Part shown: in pieces, positions 32,141 through 42,447 of the stretch
Layout: the number at the start of each line of letters is the position of its first letter
Position numbering within the stretch: the stretch's first letter is position 1
Origin: Haliotis asinina
Taxonomy: Eukaryota > Mollusca > Gastropoda > Lepetellida > Haliotidae
Direction of reading: 5' to 3'
DNA: 64,000 nucleotides
Assembly: GCF_037392515.1 (NCBI RefSeq)
Contig: NC_090295.1
Location: forward strand, 14,093,001-14,157,000
The notes under the pieces: generated by a model
Databases searched by the model: none
Seen by the model: only the letters and a program-made list of their open reading frames with translations
What the model was told of the DNA's origin: nothing
Made by a program: the position numbers and the translations under genes

Positions 32141-32504
32141 CTGTGAATAAAATCACCCACACCAGATAACATACAACAGAAAATACACAGACGCTCTTTT
32201 GGGATTATTTTCTTCATAATAACGTGATTACTTTGATCTGCAACGTACACAGCGTCAGTGACGTTCATCATATGGCTGATTAATGCATGCTATTAAAATT
32301 TGAATAATGCTGTTTAGTTGTGTACGGAATTATATATTATTCCATTCACAACGTCCTATGAAGTACGTAATTTTGGAAAGGCATTTTTGTGCTTTTGTAT
32401 GATGTGCACGTGAACATGTATAAAATTCTAAACATGCCATGAAACTGGTCATTGTGTTATGCAATGATTTCAGCGATAAAACCCAGACCGACAGTTGTTT
32501 TGAT

Positions 32505-32556
32505 TTTTTTTTTTTTTTTTTTGGGGGGGGGGGGGGGGGAGGGGGGGGGGGGGGTG
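32505..32556. repeat. Poly-T followed by poly-G tract
   Basis: About 18 T are followed by about 30 G with one A interruption. Open frames through it encode only F and G runs. Confidence 0.9.
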
Positions 32557-32889
32557 TTGGGGTGTTTTGTTTTTTGCTTTTGTTTTTTTACAAGCAACAT
32601 TTGTCAGGAACGACCACTTGTAAGCGGGACATTAGGAGTGTGAGCAGGACAGACCATTGTGGTCCGAGGTTTCAAAGTTCACGAACGAGTGTCAAAGTCA
32701 GTTATTAGTAAATTACAATCCCTCTATATCGACAGACAGACAGCCCAGGGGCGATACCTAGCGCACAAGACCGTTTCTTCAGGGTCTTGTGGAAACTTGA
32801 CGCTAAGTTGTTCAGATTCCCTGATTAACTTTCGGTTTTTGCAGCTGAATTTTTGTCATATTGCAAGCCTTGACATGGGGAGAACATGA

Positions 32890-33120
32890 CCAATTATCTA
32901 TACAGATGACATGGCAGCAATTAAAGCTGTAGAAGTTGGGTCAGATGGATCCGGAGATGACATTGTTCATGAGACAGTACTGTTGGTAACATTTCTAAAC
33001 ACAAAGCACATTATAAGCGAGATATTGTTTAGGTAACAACACCTACTGGAATACATGAGAATGAAGTCGCAGATAATTTGGCCAAATCCAGATTAAGGAA
33101 GTCAAGTCTACGTAGGGTCT
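32890..33120 (+). mobile_element. LINE remnant, RNase H region
   Basis: One frame gives IYTDDMAAIKAVEVGSDGSG, the 'YTDs.aai.av' motif of LINE RNase H domains. A later frame gives TPTGIHENEVADNLAKSRLR, the 'GI.GNE.AD.LAK' motif. The two parts lie in different frames with stops between, so this is a dead fragment. Confidence 0.7.
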
Positions 33121-34630
33121 AACACCGTTATGAAGCCGAGACGTCGCACTCAGTGCAATAATGAACTTGATTATCCATGGAATTGGTTTTCTTCGTGTTT
33201 TCACCTTCGTGTTGTAACCTGAAGTTGATTTACTGAAATATTAACAAAACCCTAAAAATTTGACAATATTTTAATCGAAATCTGTAACAAGGCTTTGGCA
33301 GCAGTTGTGGGGTGCAGGTGCTACCGGTGGACACATGTGTACAAACTTGGACCATCTTAAAATCTGGAAATAATGGAATTCGACAAAGCGTCGGAAAAGG
33401 CTTAAAGAGATGGGAAAACATATAGCAGTTTTCCACCTTTGTTACTGTTATCGCTTTATCTTATCTTGTATATAAACTGATGTACTCCATCATTCCACCA
33501 TATGCTTGAAAACGGTATAAGAACAGGTACCGAAGCGTCGCCATTGTTAAAATGAAGAAGCTGATCATCTGCAAAGTTGTGTCATCTCTATTTCAGGACC
33601 TTCTAGAATGGCATTCAAACAAATGATTCATAATCGGTTGCAATAGTGGACCTTGCATGACGACGTCAGTTTACGAAATAAATTCCTAATTTTGCAAAAC
33701 AGTCGGGCTATCTATGTCTGAAGTTACTAGCCCCTAAAATAAATCGATCACTAGTCCGAAATTTGAATGTAGACACGGATTTCATCTGTAAGCACTGATC
33801 GATATGATGAACATTTTTCTCATGGTCATAATATTGCATGATTAATTTTAAAGAGCGTGTTTGAACTGAACAAGAGAATGACATATATCCGAAATGTCCC
33901 CATGAACATTTCACTCACTATACGACGGTTGACGGAACGCGCCACGTAACTGCAAGACGTTGGTGTCAAAACGTGCAGTGTTATGGTTTGAACCCAGGCG
34001 TCATGTCATATATTGAATTTCCTCTCTAAATAACCCTTCAACTTAAATGTATATTAATTCTGTTTAATGGTAGATCTATAGTTTGTGCTTTTTGGTTGTG
34101 AAGGATGAAATGTTATGGGCCATCAGCAAAGGATGGAGAAGAAAGGTGAGGCACCAAGTTACTTAAATTGTCCTTAAAAATGTGACTTTATTTGTGTGTA
34201 CGAATGATTTTATGTAGTGCTAAAGTAAAGGAACTAATGCATACGATATTTTTCAGTGGTTACGTGAAAGTATTGAAAAGATATATCCTTAATTCGATAT
34301 TTCTTTATGATCAAACTTTACAAAAAGAATTCATTGTTTTAAAAAATCTAGAGTCTTTTTTATACATCGTACATGCAAGTTTTGAGACGAATTTCTACAC
34401 AGCTCGAAGAGGGGCACTCTCTAAATGTTGAAGTAGTTAATAAATTTCAAATTGTTTTCATTCACGACATAAAGGAGTCATGTTCCCTATTTACGGAACT
34501 TTTATGGGTTGACAATGAACTGAATTGGGCTTGATAAAGTATCATGTAATACGCAAATATTGTTAAAATGAAGAACAATTTGTTTCTTTGCAAATAAGGT
34601 CTAGGTCAATGACACCGAAAAAATTGAAAG
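33121..34630. other. Intergenic stretch before the zinc-finger gene
   Basis: Only unsupported short frames are seen. No repeat was recognised. Confidence 0.4.
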
Positions 34631-34636
34631 TTTGTA

Positions 34637-34680
34637 GCGCCTGCGCAACCGGAAGTAACGAGGGTATTCAATATGGCGGC
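34637..34680 (+). promoter_or_regulatory. Core promoter cluster: NRF1, ETS and YY1-like sites
   Basis: GCGCCTGCGCA (34637-34647) matches the NRF1 palindrome. CCGGAAGT (34649-34656) matches ETS/GABP. AATATGGCGGC (34670-34680) is YY1-like and includes the start codon. This grouping is typical of TATA-less housekeeping promoters. The sites are read by eye and binding is inferred. Confidence 0.6.
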
Positions 34681-34848
34681 GGAAGGACAACTTTCGCCTG
34701 CCGAACCCGTACCAACAGACTCAAATGCACCGGTAAAGGAAGAAAATACTGTGATTGATATTGGTGCACAGTATAGCAGATGGATAGAGTTGAAAGAAGA
34801 CTTGCAGTGTGGAAATGACACCCTGGCAAAGTTGCTTCTTGACATTTG
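34673..34848 (+). CDS. C2H2 zinc-finger gene, exon 1
   Basis: It encodes residues 1-58 plus two bases of codon 59. 'SRWIELKEDL' followed by 'DTLAKLLLDIW' matches the conserved N-terminal motif of ZNF692-type proteins (W..LKE.L......LAK.LLD). The exon ends before GTACGC, a middling donor. Phase 2 joins the next exon to rebuild Trp59 (TG+G). The start ATG overlaps a YY1-like site. Family resemblance is from memory and is not a search result. Confidence 0.75.
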
Positions 34849-36739
34849 GTACGCTGGTTGAATTGGAACTTCTATAAATAAACTGGGATTGTTTGGGTTT
34901 CGCTTATTACCTTTATGCGCTCATCTACATTCGTGCATTTTGATAATATATGTCTGCAACAAAGCATTGCAATTATGTTGAAGACAGATTATACAATTTG
35001 CACTGGAAACAAAAGAAAATAAATAATTTAGAAAGTATATTGTGCAGGAGACCTAAAATATTTACCGTTGTCGTCTGATCACCTGCTATGTCTGGAAAAA
35101 AACCAAAGTAAGTTCCTGACAAAACCTGGTAGAAATAGCTTGACATTTTACCAATACTTACACATTAAAGTTCATTCAGCTCTTTCTGCGATAATCACAT
35201 AACCTGTCATCAGAAAGAATAATATATACAGGCGGAATCAAAGTAAGTACCCCTCATTTAGAGTTTTTAGGATTCAAGTTTGGTTCTCATTTGAAGAAAT
35301 GTGCACTTTCCAAAAATTGGAAAATTCACTTGAACACATCTATTGTATGTTTACTGTTACTGACAAATGACAGGTCATATATATCAGAACACTTAATGCC
35401 AACAAGACAAAGAGCTGTTCATTGAATAGTCTGAGGTACTCTAATTGCTAACACAATTCTAGATTGCACAGTTTTACCGATATATTGCAATGCACTTTTC
35501 AAACGATAAGGTATTTCGGTATATTTTTTGAGAACTTATATTGTTATATTGGGTAAAAATGTTTTTGTGATTTTTTTACATTTTAAATTAAAGTCTGAAC
35601 AGAATTTCCTTCACAACAGATGCCTTTCATCATTATTCAATGACAAACAGCATTCTGTAAAAACTAAAAATTTATAAGCAAATTATGTGTGAGATGACCA
35701 TTATGAGAACCTTAACATTTATTTTTGAGGGAATTAATGTGTTGAAAACTGGAATGACATGTATGACTAGTGTCACCAACTATCAATACATAAGTTCCCA
35801 ATATATCGCAATACCTATTCCAATAAGGGCACCTGAATTGCAATATATTGCAGAAGAATTTATTTGCCAGTAGACAGGCCCATTTGTCTGGCCGCATTGT
35901 CAGTCATAGATACAAAGCAGCTATAAAGTGGATTCAGGTTTGTCTTCATCAGATAGAGGTCAGTGCTTACCCAATTGCATCAAGAATCACTGACGTGTCA
36001 GAAGTGTTAACGGTTATGTCCATATGGTTTGGCTCACTCATTCTGGTAAGTGATTAGAAAATTAAGATATTAAAATACTTGCTGAAAAAAAAAATGTGAC
36101 ATCTACGGAAATGTGTTTTGTTAGTAAGGATTTTGTGATATATGGTTTTCCAAACATGTGGATACTCATAAGCTTATGTTGAATGGTGCCATGCACAGAG
36201 TTGTATCCCTTCCATCTACCAAGTATGAGTCCACTTGAAGCATAATTTCTGGGTAATAAGTGCCATACTTTAAGGTGATTTACTAATACATTGAATGATC
36301 ATACTCACAAACCTACGTAGTCGGAAATAATGTTGAAGCTGAGTTTGTTAGATAAGGCTAATTGTTTTAACTGAGGTTTTAGACTAACGCTAGTCACAGC
36401 CGGGGAAATATGACCGGAGTAGCTTTGGAGACTGGACAGCTTTTGAGTTTGTTGAAAAAAAACATTTATGGTGTTTGTATTAATGACAGTTTTGCTATGG
36501 TGTACATCTGTTGGTCTGGGCTTTACTAGTCAGAATATATTTCCAGCATTCTATTAAACTGAGGCCAAACTGTTCTGAGATGGGGATTTACAGTTTTTAA
36601 ACCCAACAAATCTGATTCATGTCTGAAGAATACAAATTTCTAATTTCAAATGTGGTTCAGTATCTTTCCCCCAAATTATATAGATACGAAAAGATTGTTG
36701 TTTTTTTCCAATATGGAATTGTTGTTTGTTAGTTTGTTT

Positions 36740-36922
36740 TTATCTCAACACTCAGCAATATTCCAGTGATCAACAGTATGAACATCAATCTAGGCAATTG
36801 GGATACAATGTCATGTGTCAACCAAGCCAGTGAGCTTGGCCACCTTATCCTGCTAGTCACCTCATACAATGAGCACGGGCTATTGAAGGTCATTTATGAC
36901 CCAGATCTTTATGGGTGCAAGA
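36740..36922 (-). repeat. SINE family B
   Basis: 'CAACACTCAGCAATATTCCA', 'GTGATCAACAGTATGAACAT', 'CAACCAAGCCAGTGAGCTTG' and 'AGTCACCTCATACAATGAGC' appear in the family order. Confidence 0.75.
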
Positions 36923-36944
36923 TAGAATTGAATGTTCTGTTTTG

Positions 36945-37065
36945 AGTGGCGGGTAGTCTAGTGGTTAAAACGTTCACTCATCACAATGAAGACCCGGGTT
37001 GGATTGTTGCCTGATATGATGTTGTTGGAATATTGCTAAAAGAAGCGTAAAGCTCATCTCACCCT
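36945..37065 (+). repeat. SINE family A
   Basis: The head 'GTGGCGGGTAGTCTAGTGG', B box 'CCCGGGTTGGATTG' and tail 'GGAATATTGCTAAAAGAAGC' are present, with a deletion in the middle. It lies head-to-head beside the family-B copy. Confidence 0.75.
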
Positions 37066-37850
37066 TGTTGATAGCATCAGTACTTTGCTAACATGATTCT
37101 GAAGTCTGCTTTCCATTTTTTGGATATATCAATATTTTAGTCATTGACAGGTTCATGGACAAAATTTAAGAAATCAAAATAGTCTGGCATGGATTATTTT
37201 GACATTGCAGAGTCATCATCCAATGTTCTCGAGTCCTGTCATTAATCACTGTTTTGTTTTTTTCAGTCTTCTTGGTCACAGCTGGAAGTGCTGGGCTACT
37301 AGATTTTCGAGGCCCTCTTTGCAAGTGAAGATAGTCATATGTACCATACATTAACAGAATTATGACTGTCTTTGCGCTAAGAGCTTTGATAGTCTTGGCC
37401 CTGACGTATATAATCTTGAATAATGCAATATTTATTATGTCATTTACTAATACATGTTTCATGGCTAAATATGACCTCCTAAATATTTTCAGTGCAAAGA
37501 AGTTCAGAAACAAGAAAAACCTGTAAGTGTATTATTTTTTGTCATGGCTTTTGTTTTATGTTTATTTTTGGGTGATATGGTAGAAAGAGTTTGTCATGTA
37601 GTCTTTAAATCCTCTAAAAGAGTTCCAGAGTGCAAAATCTTTGCCATTACAATACAAAAAAGCAGAGAAGTCTTCATAATGATATGCACCACTTTATGCT
37701 CTGGAGGAAACCTGGATATGATATGATAGCCTATTTCTTGAGTCCATGCTGCAGTATTGCAGGAATATTTATAGAAGCAGCATGACATGCATGCTTTGCT
37801 CACTCATGCATGCATTCACTCCTTTAGCAGTTAACCTTGCTAGCACACAT

Positions 37851-38339
37851 TACAAGGGAATATAAAAAAGTTCAAAGTATCGCCAAGACATTTTCAGGGT
37901 AGAAACTTTGATTTCTTGTCCTTAAGACTTCTCTACATAGTCAACATCCAGAGTGACACATTTCTCCCATCATTTTTGACCTTGTGCAGACCGCTTAAAT
38001 AGACCCCCAGAATTCATGGAAAACCAACACTCTGCCTCTTCAGTGACCTCACTGGCATCGTCCACATCTTGGCTCAATAAACAGATTTCATCTCCTCTTG
38101 ATTCTGTCAGGCACTGCAACCATTCAATTGAAAAAACTAAATGACAATGCATTACTCAATCTTCTGCAAGCATGGGATTACTTGTGTTTAGGATCAACTA
38201 CCAGACGACTGAATAAAGTGAAGAAAGTGGTTTGTTGTCCATTAACTAGACAAGGATCACTGATGTTAACTTAAAATTTTCAACAAAATTTCTAAATATA
38301 TTCATGGCGATAATTAAAATTTTTTAACATCCCCTTGTA
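37851..38339 (-). mobile_element. Mariner-like element, internally deleted, copy 1
   Basis: The inverted ends 'TACAAGGGAATATAAAAAAG' and its partner at 38305-38339 are flanked by TA. The minus strand keeps the C-terminal end of a transposase (GGLFKRSAQGQK and WEKCVTLDVDYVEK, a pattern usual near the end of mariner proteins). Most of the transposase is missing. Confidence 0.65.
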
Positions 38340-39523
38340 TTTACCAATACTCACTTGCAAAACAAATGAACATAAAATGTCCCTCAGTCAATGTAAATTC
38401 TGCAGTGTTGATAATAGATGCATACTACTATTAGATAAAGTAGAAATGATTACTGTAATTACTTTGAAATCAGTTTTATTAGAATCTATTCTAAGCATTC
38501 TGAAATAAACAAGATAGGCCACATATATTGATTTACCTGTTAAATGGACACATTGGATGGGCCTGCTCCAAATGGTGCAATAGCTGATGAGTGTACTTGG
38601 AATGAAAATGTGCAATTCAGAATTCGATGCAGTTATCATTTGCTACTTTAGTAGTTTCCAGTAATTGGGATTTGAAAACCGAAGGAGAAAATTAATCTAG
38701 TTGGCTATTTACTGACAAGTTTCAAGAAAATGACATGTCACTTGAACAATATTTAGTTTCATGATACTGTCTCAAACATTTTTAGACAGGCAAATGAGTA
38801 TTAATAAATAATCAAAACTGACTTTGTTTATTGTCCAAGCAGCACAGTCCCTTCAGTTGTATCTGTTTGACTATTCTATTTCCATATCTGACACTAAGCA
38901 CATAAAATGAAATCAGTTGTTTGTTGGTTGTCACTTTTTGAAAGCATGATGTGTAATTTGGAAACAATGAAAAATAAGGGAAGGCCAGTGTATTCGTGTT
39001 CAAGGTTCAAATTTAACTTGGATGAACTATGTGTGGAGACCAGAAACCATGGTAGCAATGTTTGACTCATTTGCTTCAGGTATGAGATCACAGATGAAGA
39101 GCTCGTATCTAAGTCTTCTATGGGTAAAGTCAGTACTCGGATCACTGAGCATCGGTAAGTGTACTAACGAGTGATCAAAGTGTATTCCAAAGTGTAAGTC
39201 CAAACTTTCTACCCATATACCCCACCCCAATCCTGACATCAAATTTGTTAGCAATGGCAATATATTCTTCACTTCTGAGGCTGCCATTTTAAGTTTTTCC
39301 ATCAAAACAAGTGACTGCATAATTATATCAGAATCTTCAAAGACAATACAACCTTTAATCATGAAAGAAAAACTATTACATTGTTTAATACGTTAGTCAC
39401 ATGATCATAACACTTCCGGTACTGAGACTGGTGATGGTGGTCCCCCATCATTAGTCCCTGTCCCAGCCCTATATTCTGGTAAGCAGCACAGCTGCAACAA
39501 ATCCACTGGCAGACTGGCTAGCT

Positions 39524-39621
39524 GTTCCTGAAACATTCGTAGCCCTACGTACATCTTAAGCCCATTAACATTAACTATATTCAAACTAAAGAATTCTTAG
39601 GGCTACGAACGTTTCGAGAAT
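39524..39621. mobile_element. Small MITE or foldback, about 25-bp inverted ends
   Basis: 'GAAACATTCGTAGCCCTACG' at the left pairs with 'CTTAGGGCTACGAACGTTTC' at the right, and 40-50 bp of unrelated sequence lies between. Confidence 0.6.
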
Positions 39622-39714
39622 AAGGGCACTGATAATTATGAGAAATATAATGTTTGAGAAACGTAATCTCTATGCACTATAGATATTGGCTAATAACAAT
39701 GTATGTATTGTATA

Positions 39715-41990
39715 GTGGTGGGGCAGGCTTCGTTTCCGGAGCAGAACTCAAAAACCGTTCAATATTGTTTTGCAAAACTTGGTAGATAGGTGTGGCAGAC
39801 CCCAAAGTGGTGCCTTTTGCTGTGTACAGGTTTTTGTGATTTATTATTTTATCGGTTTCTATGGAAATGTTTTAGACTTAGTCTCAAAATGGAGGAATGG
39901 GCTTCGTTTCGAGCAGAACTCAAAAACTGTCCGATATTTTTCTGCAAAACTTGGTAGATATACCAATCAGAAGCTGCAATGGTGCCTTTTGTTAGTTACA
40001 GGTTTTTGTCATTTCTTAGTTTCTCGGTTAAATGGAAACGATCCAGACTTTGTATCAAAAGTGATAGGTGTGTTTCGTTTCCGGAGCAGAACTCAAAAAC
40101 TTCTAAATATCTTTCAGCAAAACTTGGTAGATATGTGTTGCAGACCCTAAAGAGGTGCCTTTTGGTATTTACAGGTTTTTGTGATTTATTATTTTCTCAG
40201 TTTCCATGGAAATGTTTCGGACTTAGTCTCAAAATGGAGGGATGTGCTTCGTTTCCGGAGCAGAACTCAAAATCTGTTCAATATTTTTCTGCAAAACTTG
40301 GTAGATATATCAGTCAGAAGGTGAAGTGGTGCCTTTTACTATGTACAGGTTTTTGTGATTTATTATTTTCTCGGTTTCCATGGAAACGTTTCGGATATAG
40401 TCTCAAACTGGAGGGATGGGCTTCGTTTCCGGAGCAGAACACAAAAACCGTTCAATATTTTTCTGCAAAACTTGGTAGATATATCAGTCAGAACCTGAAG
40501 TGGTGCCTTTTGCTATTTAAAGTTTTTGTAATTTATTATTTTCTCGGTTTCCTTGGTTTCAGACATATTCTCAAAAGTGAGAGGCGTGTTTTGTTTCCAG
40601 AGCAAAACTCAAAAACTTCAGCAAAACTTGGTAGATGTATGTATGTATGTATGTATGTATGTATGTATGTATGTATGTATGTATGTATGTATGTATGTAT
40701 GTATGTATGTATGTATGTATGTATGTATGTATGTATGTATGTATGTATGTATGTATGTATGTATGTATGTATGTATGTATGTATGTATGTATGTATGTAT
40801 GTATGTATGTATGTATGTATGTATGTATGTATGTATGTATGTATGTATGTATGTATGTATGTATGTATGTATGTATGTATGTATGTATGTATGTATGTAT
40901 GTATGGTTTCCTGAGCAGAACTGAAAAACTTCTTAATATCTCTCAGTAAAACTTGGTAGATATGTGTGGCAGACCCCAAAGTGGTGCCTTTTGCTATTTC
41001 CTTTTTTTTTTTTGATGAACTATTTTCTCGGTTCCATAAACATGTTGCTGACTTCGTTTCCAGAGCACAGCTCGAAAACCATTTCATATCTATCAAAAGA
41101 TCTTGGCAGATATACGAGACAGATCTTGAAATGGTGACTTTTTCTGATTATAGATATATGGCATTTATACTTTCCATGAATTCCATGGAAACGATTCAGA
41201 CTTGGTCTAAGAACACAATAAGTAACTGTCCGATGATTTGTCCTTTGAAATATGTGGGGGCCGGGGGGATATGTCATCTTCTGATGACTCTTGTTATTTT
41301 ATTTTTTTGTTTTTCCATGGAACATTTTGGTGTTTCTTATTCTGCAAAACCTTTCAATATTTTTCTGCAAAACTTGGTAGATATATCAATCAGAACCTAA
41401 AGTGGTGCTTTTTGCTGTTTACAGGTTTTTGTGGTTTCTTATTTTCTCGGTTTCCATGGAAATGTTTTGGACTTAGTCTCAAAATGGAGAGATGGGCTTT
41501 ATTTCCGGAGCAGAACTCAAAAACTTTTCAGTATTTTTCTGCAAAATTTCATAGACACATCAGCCACAACCTAAAGTGGTGCCTTTTCATGCTTATAGGT
41601 TCTTGTGTTGTATTATTTTCTCTTCTTCAATGGAAACGCTTCGGACATAGTCTCAAAATGGAGGGATGTGCTTCGTTTCCGGAGCAGAACTCAAAAACCG
41701 TTCAATATTTTTCTGCAAAACTTGGTAGATATATCAGTTAGGACCTGAAGTGGTGCCTTTTGCTATGTACAGGTTTTTGGGATTTGGCATTTTCTGGGTT
41801 TCCATGGAAACGTTTTGGGCTTTGTCTCAAAATGTATAGGTGTTTTGTTTGCAGAGCACATCTCAAAAACTTTGTAATATCTGTCAGCAAAGCTTGATAA
41901 TATATGTGGCAGATCCCAAAGTGGTGCCTTTTGCTATGTACAGGATTTTGTGATTTATCTGCTGAGTGCCTTGATACAGATCCAGTCCTG
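39715..41990 (+). repeat. 174-bp satellite array, about a dozen units, intronic
   Basis: Units repeat 'GGGCTTCGTTTCCGGAGCAG', 'CTGCAAAACTTGGTAGATAT', 'AAGTGGTGCCTTTTGCTATG' and 'TTCTCGGTTTCCATGGAAAC' at 172-174-bp spacing (for example ACTTGGTAGATA near 39777, 39949, 40123, 40297 and 40471). Since 174 is 58 codons, one plus-strand frame stays open over several units. The array is broken by the ATGT tract and by less regular units at about 41000-41330. I treat the open frame as a consequence of unit length, not a gene. Confidence 0.85.
40635..40905. repeat. (ATGT)n microsatellite, about 67 units
   Basis: An uninterrupted 271-bp tetranucleotide run starts within a satellite unit right after CTTGGTAGATG. 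Apparent proteins of alternating M-Y-V-C or I-H-T-Y are its translation. Confidence 0.95.
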
Positions 41991-42447
41991 CAAGGAAAAC
42001 ATCTGCAGATTAAAGTTGATCTCTGACGATATTTTTCAGTTGATTTCAAACACTTACTTATCATCTGAATTTAAATGTTGATGTTAATATAGAGTTAGAG
42101 ATAGCAAAACCTGGAAAGAGGTCTTATGTAAAACGTTGAAATAGGTCTTACTTACAAATTTAAAACCGGGAAATAGGTCTTACTTTCAGAAAGTAAACCC
42201 TGGAAACAAACAAACCTTTATTGCAGTTATTCCGGGAAAAGAAGCCATGCCTAATATATAGTGAGAAACAACCTTTAGGTTTATGTTTAAGTGGTAAAGA
42301 TAGTAAATGTCGAAAACCTGCACCACTCCAGATTTTCCATCGACATCAAACTGACAAGACTGAAAAGACTGTTTAAAGAGACATTAAACCCTATTCACAT
42401 ACAGGTTCTGATACATGTAAATTCCATTTTTATTTGCTCTGTTGCAG

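Larger units (their letters stand above)
34849..42447. other. 7.6-kb intron of the zinc-finger gene
   Basis: It ends TTTGCTCTGTTGCAG. It holds SINEs, a mariner remnant, a small MITE and a 174-bp satellite, listed separately. No further coding exon was found between the two exons. The parts at 34860-36700 and 38340-39520 show nothing definite. Confidence 0.6.

Noticed and set aside
40536-41096. Long minus-strand frame with IHTY repeats and plus-strand frames with MYVC repeats
   Set aside because: Direct translation of the (ATGT)n microsatellite flanked by satellite units.
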